DNA from: Actinokineospora iranica
GTDB taxonomy: Bacteria > Actinomycetota > Actinomycetes > Mycobacteriales > Pseudonocardiaceae
DNA length: 64,000 nucleotides
Direction of reading: 5' to 3'
Assembly (NCBI RefSeq): GCF_900101685.1
Contig: NZ_FMZZ01000001.1
Location: 372,001-436,000, forward strand
Every line of letters begins with the position of its first letter. Position 1 is the stretch's first letter. This document shows, piece by piece, positions 43,183-51,819 of the stretch. The notes under the pieces were generated by a model that did no database searches, had not been told where the DNA came from, and was given only the letters and a program-made list of their open reading frames with translations. Position numbers and translations under genes: made by a program.

Positions 43183-46100
43183 GTGATCAACGCCGAGCCG
43201 TTCGCGGGCCACCCGGGGCTCGTCCGCGCCGTCGCCCTGTCCCCGGACGGCACTCGTGCCGTGACCGGGGGCGACGACGGCACGGTGCGCGTCTGGCCGC
43301 TGGCCGAGGACGAGCCGCCGCTGGTGATCGCCGCCCACCCGGGTGGCGTGCGCGCGGTCGCGTTCCTGGGCGAGCACATCGTGTCCGCCGGGGTCGACGG
43401 CCTGCGTGCGTGGACCGCAGGCGGCACGCTGGTCCGCAAGCCGTGGTCGAAACCGGTGGCGGCCGCGGCCGTCCGGGGTGACGAGGTGTGGTTCGCCGAG
43501 TCGAACGGCGAAGTCCGGGGCTGGAGCGATGACCAAGTCATCTATGCCAACCGGCTCGTCAGCGGGGCGACCGCCCTGTCGGCAGGGCGTGGACTAGTTG
43601 TCGTTGGCGGGGAGAACGGCGAGGTCGTCGCCGTCGGAGCACGGCACAAGGTCGCGGACCATCCGGGCGGCGTTCTCGCCGTCGCGGTCAGCGCTGACGG
43701 CGGGACCGTGGCCTCGGCGGGGGCGGACGGGGCGGTCCGGGTGTGGAACGCCGAACGGAACCAGGTCACGCACACCTTCCAGGGCACGGCCGGGCCGGTG
43801 CGGGCGGTGGCGTTGTCCGCCGATGGGTCACTCGTCGTCTTCCCCGGCGAGGACGGCAGGCTTCTGCACTGGCGGCCCGCCGAGAACACAGCCGTCGACA
43901 TCGCCGTGGAACCCGGCGGGATCCACGCCCTGGCCATGGACGCCACGCGGATCGCGGCGGCGGGCGGGAACCGCAGGGTCGGGATCATCGACGTGGCCAC
44001 CGGCGCGCGCACCCTCACCCTGACCGGGCACGGGGGCGGCGTCCGGTCGCTGCTGCTCGACGGCGGCCGGCTCGTGACCGGCGGGGACGACCTGGCGGTG
44101 CGGGTGTGGAACGTCGAGGACGGCAGGCCGCTGGCGACGCTGACCGGCCCGGTGGCGGCGATCCGCGCGCTGGACAGCGACGATGACGGCGTCGTCGGGT
44201 TCTGCACCGACGGCACGCAGTGGCGCTGGCGGCCGGGTGTCGAGCAGGGCGCACGGGAGGAAAGCCGCCTGCCGCACGCGGACACCGCCGCCTATGCCGC
44301 CCATGGGCAGCTGGTCATCGGCTGTGTGGACGACACCATCCGGGCCGGGCGGACAGGCGAGATCCGCGAAGTCGGCCGACACGACTGGGTGCAGGCGGTC
44401 GCGATCAGCCCCCAGGCCGACCGGCTGGCCTCCAGCGGACGTGACCGCGCGGTGCGGGTGCTGCGGTGGGTGGGCGGCCAGTACGTCCCCGACGCCGCGA
44501 TCACCCTCGACGCGGTGGCGCTCTCGCTCGCCTTCGCCCCGAACGGGTCGGTCATCGCGGGGTGCGCCGATGGAGTCGTCCGGGTGTTCGCCGCTGAGGA
44601 CGGGGCGGTCCCACAGTCGCTGACCGGGCACGGCGCGAGCGTTCATGCGGTGACCGCGACCGCGGACGGCCGGATCGCGGCTGGCGCCGCCGACGGCGGC
44701 ATCCGGGTCTGGACGATGGCCGAGCCGGACGCGCCGATGGTGCTGGAGGGGCACGTCGACCGGGTGCGGGCACTGCTCGTCGCCCCGGACGACCGGCGGC
44801 TGGTCAGCGGCGGCGACGACGGCACGATCCGGATCTGGGACCTGGCCACCGGACACCAGGTCGCCGGGACCGGCTTCACCCGGCCGCCGCGTGAGCGCCC
44901 GCGCGCCGGGGTCACCAACGACGAGGCCAGCGCGCACGACCTGCTCGGGTTCGCGGGCGACGTCGACACGCTCGCCGCGCTCATCGCCGACCGCGCGACG
45001 GTGCCGCCGCTGTCGATCGCGCTGCTCGGGCCGTGGGGGTCGGGCAAGTCCAGCTTCCTGCACCAGTTGCGCCGCCGGGTGGACACTCTCGCCCAGCTTT
45101 CACGCAACAACCCCGAGCACGGCGCGTACGTCGGGAACGTCCATCAAGTGACGTTCAACGCCTGGCAGTACAGCGACGACCACCTGTGGGTCGGACTGGT
45201 GGAGCACCTCTTCGCCAACCTGGCCCACCGGCCCGCCGACTCGCCGGACGCGGCGGCCCGCGCCGCCGCCAAGACCCGGCTCACGGAGTTACGCGGCCGC
45301 AGCGACGAGTTGGGGGCCGAACTCGATCGTGTCAAGCGGACCGAAGGCCTGGCGGCGACGCTGCGTTCCCCGGCGCTGCTGCGGTTGCTGTGGCGTGAGC
45401 GCACCGTTCTCCGCGACCGGGGCGGCCTCGCCGTCGCGTTGGGGATTCCGCCGGTCGCGATCGTCGCGGCCGTTGTCTCCTGGGTCCTGTGGGGGCCTGC
45501 GCTCGCGGCGTTCGTCGCGACCGGGATCGCGGTGGTGGCCGCCGCCGTGCCGGTGGTCAAGTGGGTGGCCGAAGCGTGGCGGACAGCGGCCGACGCGCGC
45601 GGCTCGCTGACCGAGAAGGTCGCCGCGCGCAAGGAACTCCTCGACGCCGAGATCGCCAAGGCGCAGGCCGAGTTGGCGGCGGTGGACCCGGCGGAGCGGC
45701 TGGACGAGCTGATCCGCTCGGTGCGGGCCGGGCGGTTCGAGCAATACCGGGGCGTGCTGGGTCAGGCGCACGAGCATCTGCGCGCGCTCAGCGACGACAT
45801 GCGCAAGGCGCTGGCCGAGTGGCGGCCGGGCGAGCGGGCGGACGGGCCGCTGGAGCGGATCGTGCTGCACATCGATGACCTGGACCGCTGCCCGCCGCAC
45901 CGGGTGGTCGACGTGCTGGCCGCCGTGCACCTGCTGCTCGCGCTGCCGCTGTTCGTCGTGGTCGTCGCGGTCGACCCGCGCTGGCTGCGCCGGGCGCTCG
46001 CCCAGCACCAGCGGGAGCTGTTCCCGGGAGCCGACGCCGAGGACAACGACGCGCGGCCGCTGGATTACCTGGACAAGATCTTTCAGATCCCGTTCGCGTT

Positions 46101-46782
46101 GCGCCCCATGGGTTCTGGGGCCGACGCCCTGATCGACGCGCTGCTGCCGCCGTCGAGCACGCTGACCGTCCACCGGCAAGCGCCGAGCACGCGGCGGACC
46201 GGCGAACCCGCCGCCGCCCGCGTGTCCGCCGCGCCCGAGCGCGCTCCCGAGCCGGAGGCGCCCGCGCCACCGCGCGGTCCGGTGACCCAGCATGGCCTCC
46301 CACCGGACCGGCTGCGGCTGCGCGACGCGGAGCGCGCGTTCGTCAAGCGGTTGCGCCCGCTGCTGGACACCCCGCGCGCGGTGAAGAAGCTGGTCAACCT
46401 GTACCGGCTGGTGCGCACGGACGTCGCCGAGGACGCGTTGGACGAGTTCGTCGGCGACGACCTGGGCCACGGCGCGGGCGCCTATCAGGCGGTGCTGGTG
46501 CTGCTGGCGGTGACGGTGACGGCGCCGCACCGGGCACGGACCCTGATGCTGGCGCTGCGCGAGACCCCCGACGACCAGGCGATCACCGACGTGCTCGCCG
46601 CCCTGGCCGCCGACGACCCCGCGTGGGACCCGCTGGTGGACCTGCTCCGGCGGATCGGCGGCGCGGTCGTCCTGCGAACGGACGCGGGCACGTACCGCCG
46701 ATGGGCGGGCACCGTGTCTCGATTCAGCTTCGATACTGACGATTTGGTCGAATCCGACGATCAGTCATCGGAGAGTGACTAG
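43183..46782 (+). CDS. WD40-repeat protein fused to a KAP-family P-loop NTPase
   Basis: The 1199-residue protein begins at GTG 43183. Residues about 1-565 contain some 12-14 WD40 repeats (VRAVALSPDGTRAVTGGDDG, GTVASAGADGAVRVWNAE, RRLVSGGDDGTIRIWDLA). Residues about 580-1190 are a KAP NTPase: Walker A LLGPWGSGKSSF (about 615), FNAWQYSDDHLWVGLVEH, an inserted pair of membrane helices (about 752-800) and Walker B HIDDLDRCPPHRVVDVLAAV (about 897). KAP NTPases include PifA-type phage-exclusion proteins and assemble at the membrane. The propeller probably senses a partner. A CATACT hexamer 7 bases before the GTG suggests an internal leaderless promoter. Confidence 0.9.
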   Translation: MINAEPFAGHPGLVRAVALSPDGTRAVTGGDDGTVRVWPLAEDEPPLVIAAHPGGVRAVAFLGEHIVSAGVDGLRAWTAGGTLVRKPWSKPVAAAAVRGDEVWFAESNGEVRGWSDDQVIYANRLVSGATALSAGRGLVVVGGENGEVVAVGARHKVADHPGGVLAVAVSADGGTVASAGADGAVRVWNAERNQVTHTFQGTAGPVRAVALSADGSLVVFPGEDGRLLHWRPAENTAVDIAVEPGGIHALAMDATRIAAAGGNRRVGIIDVATGARTLTLTGHGGGVRSLLLDGGRLVTGGDDLAVRVWNVEDGRPLATLTGPVAAIRALDSDDDGVVGFCTDGTQWRWRPGVEQGAREESRLPHADTAAYAAHGQLVIGCVDDTIRAGRTGEIREVGRHDWVQAVAISPQADRLASSGRDRAVRVLRWVGGQYVPDAAITLDAVALSLAFAPNGSVIAGCADGVVRVFAAEDGAVPQSLTGHGASVHAVTATADGRIAAGAADGGIRVWTMAEPDAPMVLEGHVDRVRALLVAPDDRRLVSGGDDGTIRIWDLATGHQVAGTGFTRPPRERPRAGVTNDEASAHDLLGFAGDVDTLAALIADRATVPPLSIALLGPWGSGKSSFLHQLRRRVDTLAQLSRNNPEHGAYVGNVHQVTFNAWQYSDDHLWVGLVEHLFANLAHRPADSPDAAARAAAKTRLTELRGRSDELGAELDRVKRTEGLAATLRSPALLRLLWRERTVLRDRGGLAVALGIPPVAIVAAVVSWVLWGPALAAFVATGIAVVAAAVPVVKWVAEAWRTAADARGSLTEKVAARKELLDAEIAKAQAELAAVDPAERLDELIRSVRAGRFEQYRGVLGQAHEHLRALSDDMRKALAEWRPGERADGPLERIVLHIDDLDRCPPHRVVDVLAAVHLLLALPLFVVVVAVDPRWLRRALAQHQRELFPGADAEDNDARPLDYLDKIFQIPFALRPMGSGADALIDALLPPSSTLTVHRQAPSTRRTGEPAAARVSAAPERAPEPEAPAPPRGPVTQHGLPPDRLRLRDAERAFVKRLRPLLDTPRAVKKLVNLYRLVRTDVAEDALDEFVGDDLGHGAGAYQAVLVLLAVTVTAPHRARTLMLALRETPDDQAITDVLAALAADDPAWDPLVDLLRRIGGAVVLRTDAGTYRRWAGTVSRFSFDTDDLVESDDQSSESD

Positions 46783-46830
46783 TCCGGCACATCCTGGCAG
46801 CTGTTTCCACCGACGGTTCTTGGAGGACAC

Positions 46831-48648
46831 GTGGTCGACCCGGCCCCGGCGCGACGCGGCGCGAACCCGCTGGTCGTGAGCCTCATCGTGGGACTCGTGG
46901 CCAGCGTGGTCGTGTATTTCGCGCTGGACGACGCCGAGGACAGCGCCCCGAAGGCGGTGGGCGAGTGCGTGGCGGTCGAGTTGAGCTCGTCCACCGAGAA
47001 GGACAAGCTGCTCGCCGAGATGGCCGAGCGCTACAACGGGACGGGCAGGCTGATCCTGGGCAACCGCTGCGCCAAGGTCTCCGTGCACGGGCTGACCTCC
47101 GGGCTCGCGATGGACTCGCTGGCCACCACCTGGGACGCGGACACCACCAAGGCGCCGGTGCCGCAGGTGTGGGTGCCGAGCACGTCGCTGTGGGTGGGCA
47201 GGCTCGCGGCGCGGACGAAGTCCCCGGTGGTGCGCTCCCAGACGAACCCGTCGCTGATGTCCAGCCCGGTCGTGGTGGCGATGCCGTCGATGATGGCCGA
47301 CGCGCTGCGGGCGAAGAACCCGGCCCCGGGCTGGGCGGACCTGCTCACCCTCGCCACCGCCCCGGACGGCTGGAGTTCGCTGGGCCACCCGGAATGGGGG
47401 AAGTTCAAGCTCGGCCGGGACAACCCTGAGCTGTCCTCGTCCGGCCTCGGCGCGACGATCGCGACGTTCCACGGCGCGGCGGTGGCCGCCGGGCAGAACG
47501 GCCTCACCGTCGACACGGTGCGCGACGCCCGGGTCCGCTCCTTCGTCCACAACATCGAAAGCTCGGTCGAGCGCTACGGCGACGACGCGGCGAAGTTCAT
47601 GGAGACTCTCTACGCCGAAGACGCCAAGCAGGAGCCCGTCCCCTACATCAGCGCGATCGTGCTGCAGGAGCAATTGGCGTACCTGTACAACCGGGGCGTG
47701 CCCGACGGCGACCCGCACAAGCTCGACAACCCGGGCGCGCTGCCGAAAAACAAGCTCACCACGATCTACCCGAAGGACGGGACGGTCGTGTTCGACCACC
47801 CGTACATCGTGCTGGCCTCGGCCACCGAGGAACAGCGGGCCGCCGCCGAGGACTTCCGGCTGTTCCTCGGCGAAGAGGCGCAGCGGGCCACGCTCCGGAA
47901 GGCGGGCTTCCGCGACGGCACGGCCGCGCGGAACCCGACCGACGAACTCAGCCGCCACCTCGGCGTGGACCCGCGCCAGTCGCTCACCCCGATCCCCAAC
48001 CCGGCCCCTGACGTGGTGGAGGCGATGGTGGCCGGGTTCCAGGAGACCCGGAAAAAGGCAAGAGTGCTGCTGGTCCTCGACGTGTCCGGCTCGATGAACG
48101 ACGCCGACGACCCGGCGAACAAGAGCCTGGAAAACAAGCCCCAGAGCAAGCTGGAACGGATGAAGCCCGCGGCGGTCAAAGGGCTCGCCCAGTTGGGGAT
48201 CGAGGACGAAGTCGGGCTGTGGACCTTCTCCTCCCCCGGCTACACCGAGCGAATCCCGATCGGCCGCGTCGGGGACGTGCGGCAGCAGGTTATCGACACG
48301 ATCAACGGTTTGGCGGCCAAGGGGGAGACCGCTCTGTACGACACCGTCTCCGCCGCGCACCAGGCGATGACCGACGCCCAGGACCCGGCCAAAATCAACG
48401 CCATCGTGCTGCTGTCCGACGGGGAGAACACCCCGAGAAACGACCAGGCACGGGCCGAGCTGCTGGCCAAGGTCGACGCGAGCAGGCAGGAGACTTCCGT
48501 GCGCGTGTTCACCATCCCCTACGGGCGGAAAGCGGATATCGAGACGATGCGGCTGATCGCGGAGAACTCGCGGGCGGTGTCCTATGACGCGAAGCAGAAC
48601 ACCTCGGATATCGAGAAGGTGTTCGTCAGCGCGTTCAGCAATCTGTGA
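46831..48648 (+). CDS. Membrane-anchored substrate-binding-like protein with C-terminal VWA domain
   Basis: The 605-residue protein starts at GTG 46831 with TTGGAGGA upstream. One N-terminal membrane helix (LVVSLIVGLVASVVVYFALD) anchors an exported extracellular-solute-binding-like domain (about 45-390; LLAEMAERYNGTGRLILGN, WVPSTSLWVGRLAARTKSPV). Residues about 410-605 are a VWA domain with an intact MIDAS (VLLVLDVSGSMNDAD, NAIVLLSDGENTPR). This arrangement is known in actinobacteria but without a defined function. It lies 48 bp after the KAP gene and overlaps the next gene, suggesting that it is the outer-face partner of the KAP ATPase. Confidence 0.88.
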   Translation: MVDPAPARRGANPLVVSLIVGLVASVVVYFALDDAEDSAPKAVGECVAVELSSSTEKDKLLAEMAERYNGTGRLILGNRCAKVSVHGLTSGLAMDSLATTWDADTTKAPVPQVWVPSTSLWVGRLAARTKSPVVRSQTNPSLMSSPVVVAMPSMMADALRAKNPAPGWADLLTLATAPDGWSSLGHPEWGKFKLGRDNPELSSSGLGATIATFHGAAVAAGQNGLTVDTVRDARVRSFVHNIESSVERYGDDAAKFMETLYAEDAKQEPVPYISAIVLQEQLAYLYNRGVPDGDPHKLDNPGALPKNKLTTIYPKDGTVVFDHPYIVLASATEEQRAAAEDFRLFLGEEAQRATLRKAGFRDGTAARNPTDELSRHLGVDPRQSLTPIPNPAPDVVEAMVAGFQETRKKARVLLVLDVSGSMNDADDPANKSLENKPQSKLERMKPAAVKGLAQLGIEDEVGLWTFSSPGYTERIPIGRVGDVRQQVIDTINGLAAKGETALYDTVSAAHQAMTDAQDPAKINAIVLLSDGENTPRNDQARAELLAKVDASRQETSVRVFTIPYGRKADIETMRLIAENSRAVSYDAKQNTSDIEKVFVSAFSNL

Positions 48649-49283
48649 AGCGCCCCAGACGAAACGCACACCGACGACATGACACTGTGAACCGCATGAG
48701 GCTCTGGAAGCACCTGCGCGAGCCGACCGGGCTCGCCGTCGGGGCCGTCCTCGGCCCGCTGATGGCCGCGGTCACCCTCGCCGAGACCGACAACGGCCTG
48801 CTCGCAGTGGGCGTCGGGGCGGGGATCGCCGCGCTGGTGGTGACGACCAACGCCCTGGTGACAATGCTGAGCAGAACCCGGAAGCCCACCAGCGAGCCGG
48901 AGCCCGATGGCCCGCCACCACCGCCCGACCCACCTGACCCGCCCGAGGCGGCGGCGCTGGCGCGCACCTGCGAGGCCGCGGTCACGATCCGCATCCGGTC
49001 GATCGCCACGCCGGACGCCGATCCGGTCGTCGCGTGCACGGCACGCATAGTCGACACGGTCTACCGGTTGGCGTGCCTGGTGGCCCGAGCGGAGCCGGGC
49101 CGCTCCCCGGAAGCGGTCGCCCGGGCGTTGACGGCGATGGAACTGGGCGCGCAGCGCCTCGCCGACGTCGCCGACGGGGTCGCGGCCGACACCGACCTGG
49201 AGAACTACCTGTCCCTGGTGCTGCGGCACCTCGACGCGGTGGAGGACGATGTCCGCGGGAAACTGGCCCGGGGGCAGGGATAG
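48645..49283 (+). CDS. Small membrane protein of unknown function
   Basis: GTG 48645 overlaps the VWA gene stop by 4 bp, giving 212 residues; GTG 48687 (198 residues) is an alternative. Two hydrophobic helices (GLAVGAVLGPLMAAVTLAE, GLLAVGVGAGIAALVVTTNA) are followed by a Pro-rich linker and a helical cytoplasmic domain (CEAAVTIRIRSIATPDADPV, TAMELGAQRLADVADGVAAD). No family is recognised. The tight overlap makes it part of the WD40-KAP cluster. Confidence 0.7.
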   Translation: MKRPRRNAHRRHDTVNRMRLWKHLREPTGLAVGAVLGPLMAAVTLAETDNGLLAVGVGAGIAALVVTTNALVTMLSRTRKPTSEPEPDGPPPPPDPPDPPEAAALARTCEAAVTIRIRSIATPDADPVVACTARIVDTVYRLACLVARAEPGRSPEAVARALTAMELGAQRLADVADGVAADTDLENYLSLVLRHLDAVEDDVRGKLARGQG

Positions 49284-49561
49284 GCTGTCCGCGCACCGCT
49301 CGGCCCACTCGGCCGCGGGAACCGGACATGTGCGAATGTGCCAAATACTGAGATGAATTTTTTGTGCTCGGACAGCAGGATAAAGTGCTCCGATCCGAAG
49401 CGGCGGCATCGGCGGATGAATGAAAAACCTGGATGTCCGCAACAAAGTTACCGGCTCGGTCCTGTCATATTACGACATTATGGCTGTTCGGCATAGCGGC
49501 GGCGCCCTGGTATGGCCCATAGTGTTCGCACTGGACCAACCGCTGTAACCGGAGTCACACC

Positions 49562-50134
49562 ATGACCGCTCACCTCATCGACCAGAACCACGCCGGTCGA
49601 CCGCATGCCCTGGACACCAACCACCTGGACGCACTGCAGATGGTGGCGCGCGGCGAGGTCGGAGCCTACGGCGCGGGCGCAGCCCTGCGGCACCGCACGG
49701 ACGATCTCGGCGTGCTCATGGTCAGTGCCCTGTTCACCTTGCGCCGCGACGGTTTCATCGGTTTCGGCTGCGCGGAGCCAGACCCCCACGACGGTTGGAT
49801 CCGGGCCTGCCTCACCTCAGCGGGCGAACGCCTCCTGGACATCTGGCTCCGCCGCGGCAGGCACTCCCCAGACGAGGCCGCGCGCACCCGGGACTGGTTC
49901 GTGCTCCTGCGCTGCGCCCAACGCGGCGACCTGGCGATGACCGATACCAATGAGGTCACCGACCGCGGCGCACCGGTCGAGAGCAGGCTGGCGGCCAGGT
50001 TGCGGGAACTGGTCTCCGCGGGCCACCTAGTCGTCGGCTCGACCCGCCTGCGCAACTGCCGAATGGTGATCTTGAGCGAATCCGGCAGGCGCCTGCACAC
50101 CCGACTGGACCATTCCCAATCAGGCCACAGGTGA
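49562..50134 (+). CDS. Winged-helix-like protein of unknown function
   Basis: The 190-residue soluble protein starts at ATG 49562 with GGAG 8 bases upstream. Two similar segments of about 60 residues each (LDALQMVARGEVGAYGAGAA with LTSAGERLLDIW, and RLAARLRELVSAGHLVVGST with LSESGRRLHTRL) look like two winged-helix units, which suggests DNA binding. No family name can be given. The small gene after it starts 4 bp past its stop, so the pair is co-transcribed. Confidence 0.7.
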   Translation: MTAHLIDQNHAGRPHALDTNHLDALQMVARGEVGAYGAGAALRHRTDDLGVLMVSALFTLRRDGFIGFGCAEPDPHDGWIRACLTSAGERLLDIWLRRGRHSPDEAARTRDWFVLLRCAQRGDLAMTDTNEVTDRGAPVESRLAARLRELVSAGHLVVGSTRLRNCRMVILSESGRRLHTRLDHSQSGHR

Positions 50135-50138
50135 TCGA

Positions 50139-50387
50139 ATGAACCCCACAGAAGACCCCCGCGGCGAAGTATGTTGGGGAATAAGCGATGCCTACGGCGG
50201 CAGGACACACCTGGTCCTCCTGAACTACCGGGTGGCCCTGTGCGCCATGCCGGTGGACACCCGCTACCGCGACCGCCCCAGCGAACGCATGATCTGCCCG
50301 GAATGCGCGATCGCCTACATAGCAGCGGTTTTCCCCGCCCGAGCGATCGCCCCCACCCACCACCACGACATCCGATTACGGGCCTGA
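50139..50387 (+). CDS. Small Cys-containing (zinc-ribbon-like) protein
   Basis: The 82-residue protein has a conserved-looking core (HLVLLNYRVALCAM) and a C-terminal CPEC pair (ERMICPECAIAYIAAVF). Small actinomycete proteins with this Cys spacing often bind zinc. It is probably co-transcribed with the winged-helix-like gene 4 bp upstream. No function is assigned. Confidence 0.6.
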   Translation: MNPTEDPRGEVCWGISDAYGGRTHLVLLNYRVALCAMPVDTRYRDRPSERMICPECAIAYIAAVFPARAIAPTHHHDIRLRA

Positions 50388-50439
50388 CCCCTTGTCCCCC
50401 AACCCCTTCCCCACCTCAACGCCCCGGCCCCCACCGGGG

Positions 50440-50640
50440 CGTTGGGTCGTTCCAAGCCCAAACCCCTGCCAATCTCACACCTCAAGCCGCCAGATGCCCG
50501 ATGGGGTGGAGCAGCAAGGTCAACCGCTCCTGCCAGACCGAACCCGACCCTGCCAGGCGCCCGATGCGGGCGAGGCAGCGCACCCGCCCCTGCCAACAGC
50601 ACTCCACCCCATCAAGCCAGCCCAGAGCAGCCAGCCCCAG
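50440..50640 (-). repeat. Dispersed repeat copy D
   Basis: On the minus strand this block contains GCTTGATGGGGTGGAGTG (about 50618-50601), shared with copy B, and a CCTGGCAGGGTCGGGTTCGG stretch shared with copy A with one mismatch. A GATGGGGTGGAGCAGC unit at about 50500-50515 is in the opposite orientation, so the element is made of alternating modules. It lies between convergent genes. No gene is seen in 50388-50653. Confidence 0.65.
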
Positions 50641-50653
50641 GAGAGCCAGCAAC

Positions 50654-51124
50654 CTACTCCAGATGCTGTTTCAACCGATTCAACGTAGTAGCGATATTCG
50701 CCCTGTTATGCTCGATCCGATTCAGCACCCCCGTGACCAGAATCGCGATCGGCAGAAACCATAACGGCGCCCGCAGCCAGTTCGTCTCCGTCACCCGGCA
50801 CCCGTCCCCCACCGGCTCGATGTCGTACTGCCACCGCGAGATCGGCACCCGAAACGACGTCCGCACCTCATAGGCGAACCGCCGCCCGTGATCGGCGTCA
50901 GTGATCTCACAGATGGTGTCCCACCGCCGCCGACCATTCCGGTTGATCCCCTTGAACTTGACCCCCACCGCCGCCGACCCCGCCCCGTCCAGCCACTGCG
51001 CGTCGGCGATCTCCTCTCCCAGCCTGGCCATCACCGGTGGATCGCTGATCACCCGGTAGACCTCGTCGGCTCCGGCGTCGACGATCACCTCACCGGTAGC
51101 GAGCGGCTTCTCGTACAGCTTCAC
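50654..51124 (-). CDS. SRPBCC (START-like) family protein
   Basis: The start is placed at GTG 51124 because GAGAGGGG ends 5 bases upstream; earlier in-frame starts at 51148 and 51187 lie inside the promoter. The 156 residues form a polyketide-cyclase/START-like domain: ATGEVIVDAGADEVYRVISD, GVKFKGINRNGRRRWDTICE, RFAYEVRTSFRVPISRWQYD, ending in a hydrophobic stretch LWFLPIAILVTGVLNRIE. Such proteins bind lipids or hydrophobic metabolites. It lies directly downstream of a TetR gene and has a strong promoter with an operator, so it is probably the regulated target. Confidence 0.85.
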   Translation of the reverse strand: MKLYEKPLATGEVIVDAGADEVYRVISDPPVMARLGEEIADAQWLDGAGSAAVGVKFKGINRNGRRRWDTICEITDADHGRRFAYEVRTSFRVPISRWQYDIEPVGDGCRVTETNWLRAPLWFLPIAILVTGVLNRIEHNRANIATTLNRLKQHLE

Positions 51125-51146
51125 GGACACCCCTCTCACACGCACC

Positions 51147-51196
51147 ATGTAAGCGCCGATTACATCGGTGTACGGGCCTCCCGTCAAGATCTTGAC
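51147..51196 (-). promoter_or_regulatory. Promoter with TetR-type operator for the SRPBCC gene
   Basis: On the minus strand TTGACG (-35) and TGTAAT (-10) are 17 bases apart. The -10 overlaps an inverted repeat ATGTAA-N7-TTACAT (51147-51165), and the -35 overlaps a perfect 14-bp palindrome GTCAAGATCTTGAC (51183-51196). Either would be a plausible site for the TetR protein encoded just upstream. Confidence 0.75.
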
Positions 51197-51207
51197 AACC
51201 GCCGATT

Positions 51208-51813
51208 TCAGTCCGACGTGCCCTTGATGCCCTGGCCGAAGATCGTCAACGCGCCCTCGACCAACCGCTCGGCGTTCTCGGCGGGCAGGAAACCGTCGAC
51301 GATCATCTGCGAAAGCCCGTAGACAAGCGCGTGCGCGGCGAGCCGAACCATGTCCGGGTCACCCGGCCGCAGCTCCCCCGCCCGCTGGCCCGCCACGATG
51401 AGCTCCGTGGCGAGATCGCCGACCTGGGCCATGCCCGGGCGCAGCGCCTCCGGCAGCTCCCGGCCATAAACCGCCGACCGGAGCAGCTCGAACCGATGCG
51501 GATAAGTCGCCGCGTAGCGGACGAACGCGAGCCCGAAGGCGTAGAACGCGGAATGGTCGGTGCCCGCGACGGCGGCCCGCTGCCAGTCGCCGAAGTCGGC
51601 CAGCACGCGCTCGGCCACCGCGGTGAGCAACGCCTGGCGGTCGGCGAAATGCCGGAACGGCGCGCCCGGCGAGACCCCGACCCGGCGCGCGACCTCACGG
51701 ACCGTGACCCGCGCCAGGCCGCCCTCGTCCAGCATGTCGAGGGCGGCCTCGGTGAGCGCGGCGCGCAGCGCGCCGTGGTGGTACGCGCCGCGCTCGGCAG
51801 GCGGTTCGGTCAC
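51208..51813 (-). CDS. TetR-family transcriptional regulator
   Basis: The 201-residue protein has the TetR HTH at about 30-60 (LARVTVREVARRVGVSPGAP, FRHFADRQALLTAVAERVL) and an all-helical ligand domain (RFELLRSAVYGRELPEALRP, LVYGLSQMIVDGFLPAENAE). It starts 6 bp after the ferrochelatase stop, so it is co-transcribed with the fabG-inhA-hemH operon. The SRPBCC gene follows 83 bp downstream behind a promoter with palindromes. It probably represses that gene and perhaps senses a lipid or related metabolite. Confidence 0.92.
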   Translation of the reverse strand: MTEPPAERGAYHHGALRAALTEAALDMLDEGGLARVTVREVARRVGVSPGAPFRHFADRQALLTAVAERVLADFGDWQRAAVAGTDHSAFYAFGLAFVRYAATYPHRFELLRSAVYGRELPEALRPGMAQVGDLATELIVAGQRAGELRPGDPDMVRLAAHALVYGLSQMIVDGFLPAENAERLVEGALTIFGQGIKGTSD

Positions 51814-51819
51814 AGTCGG

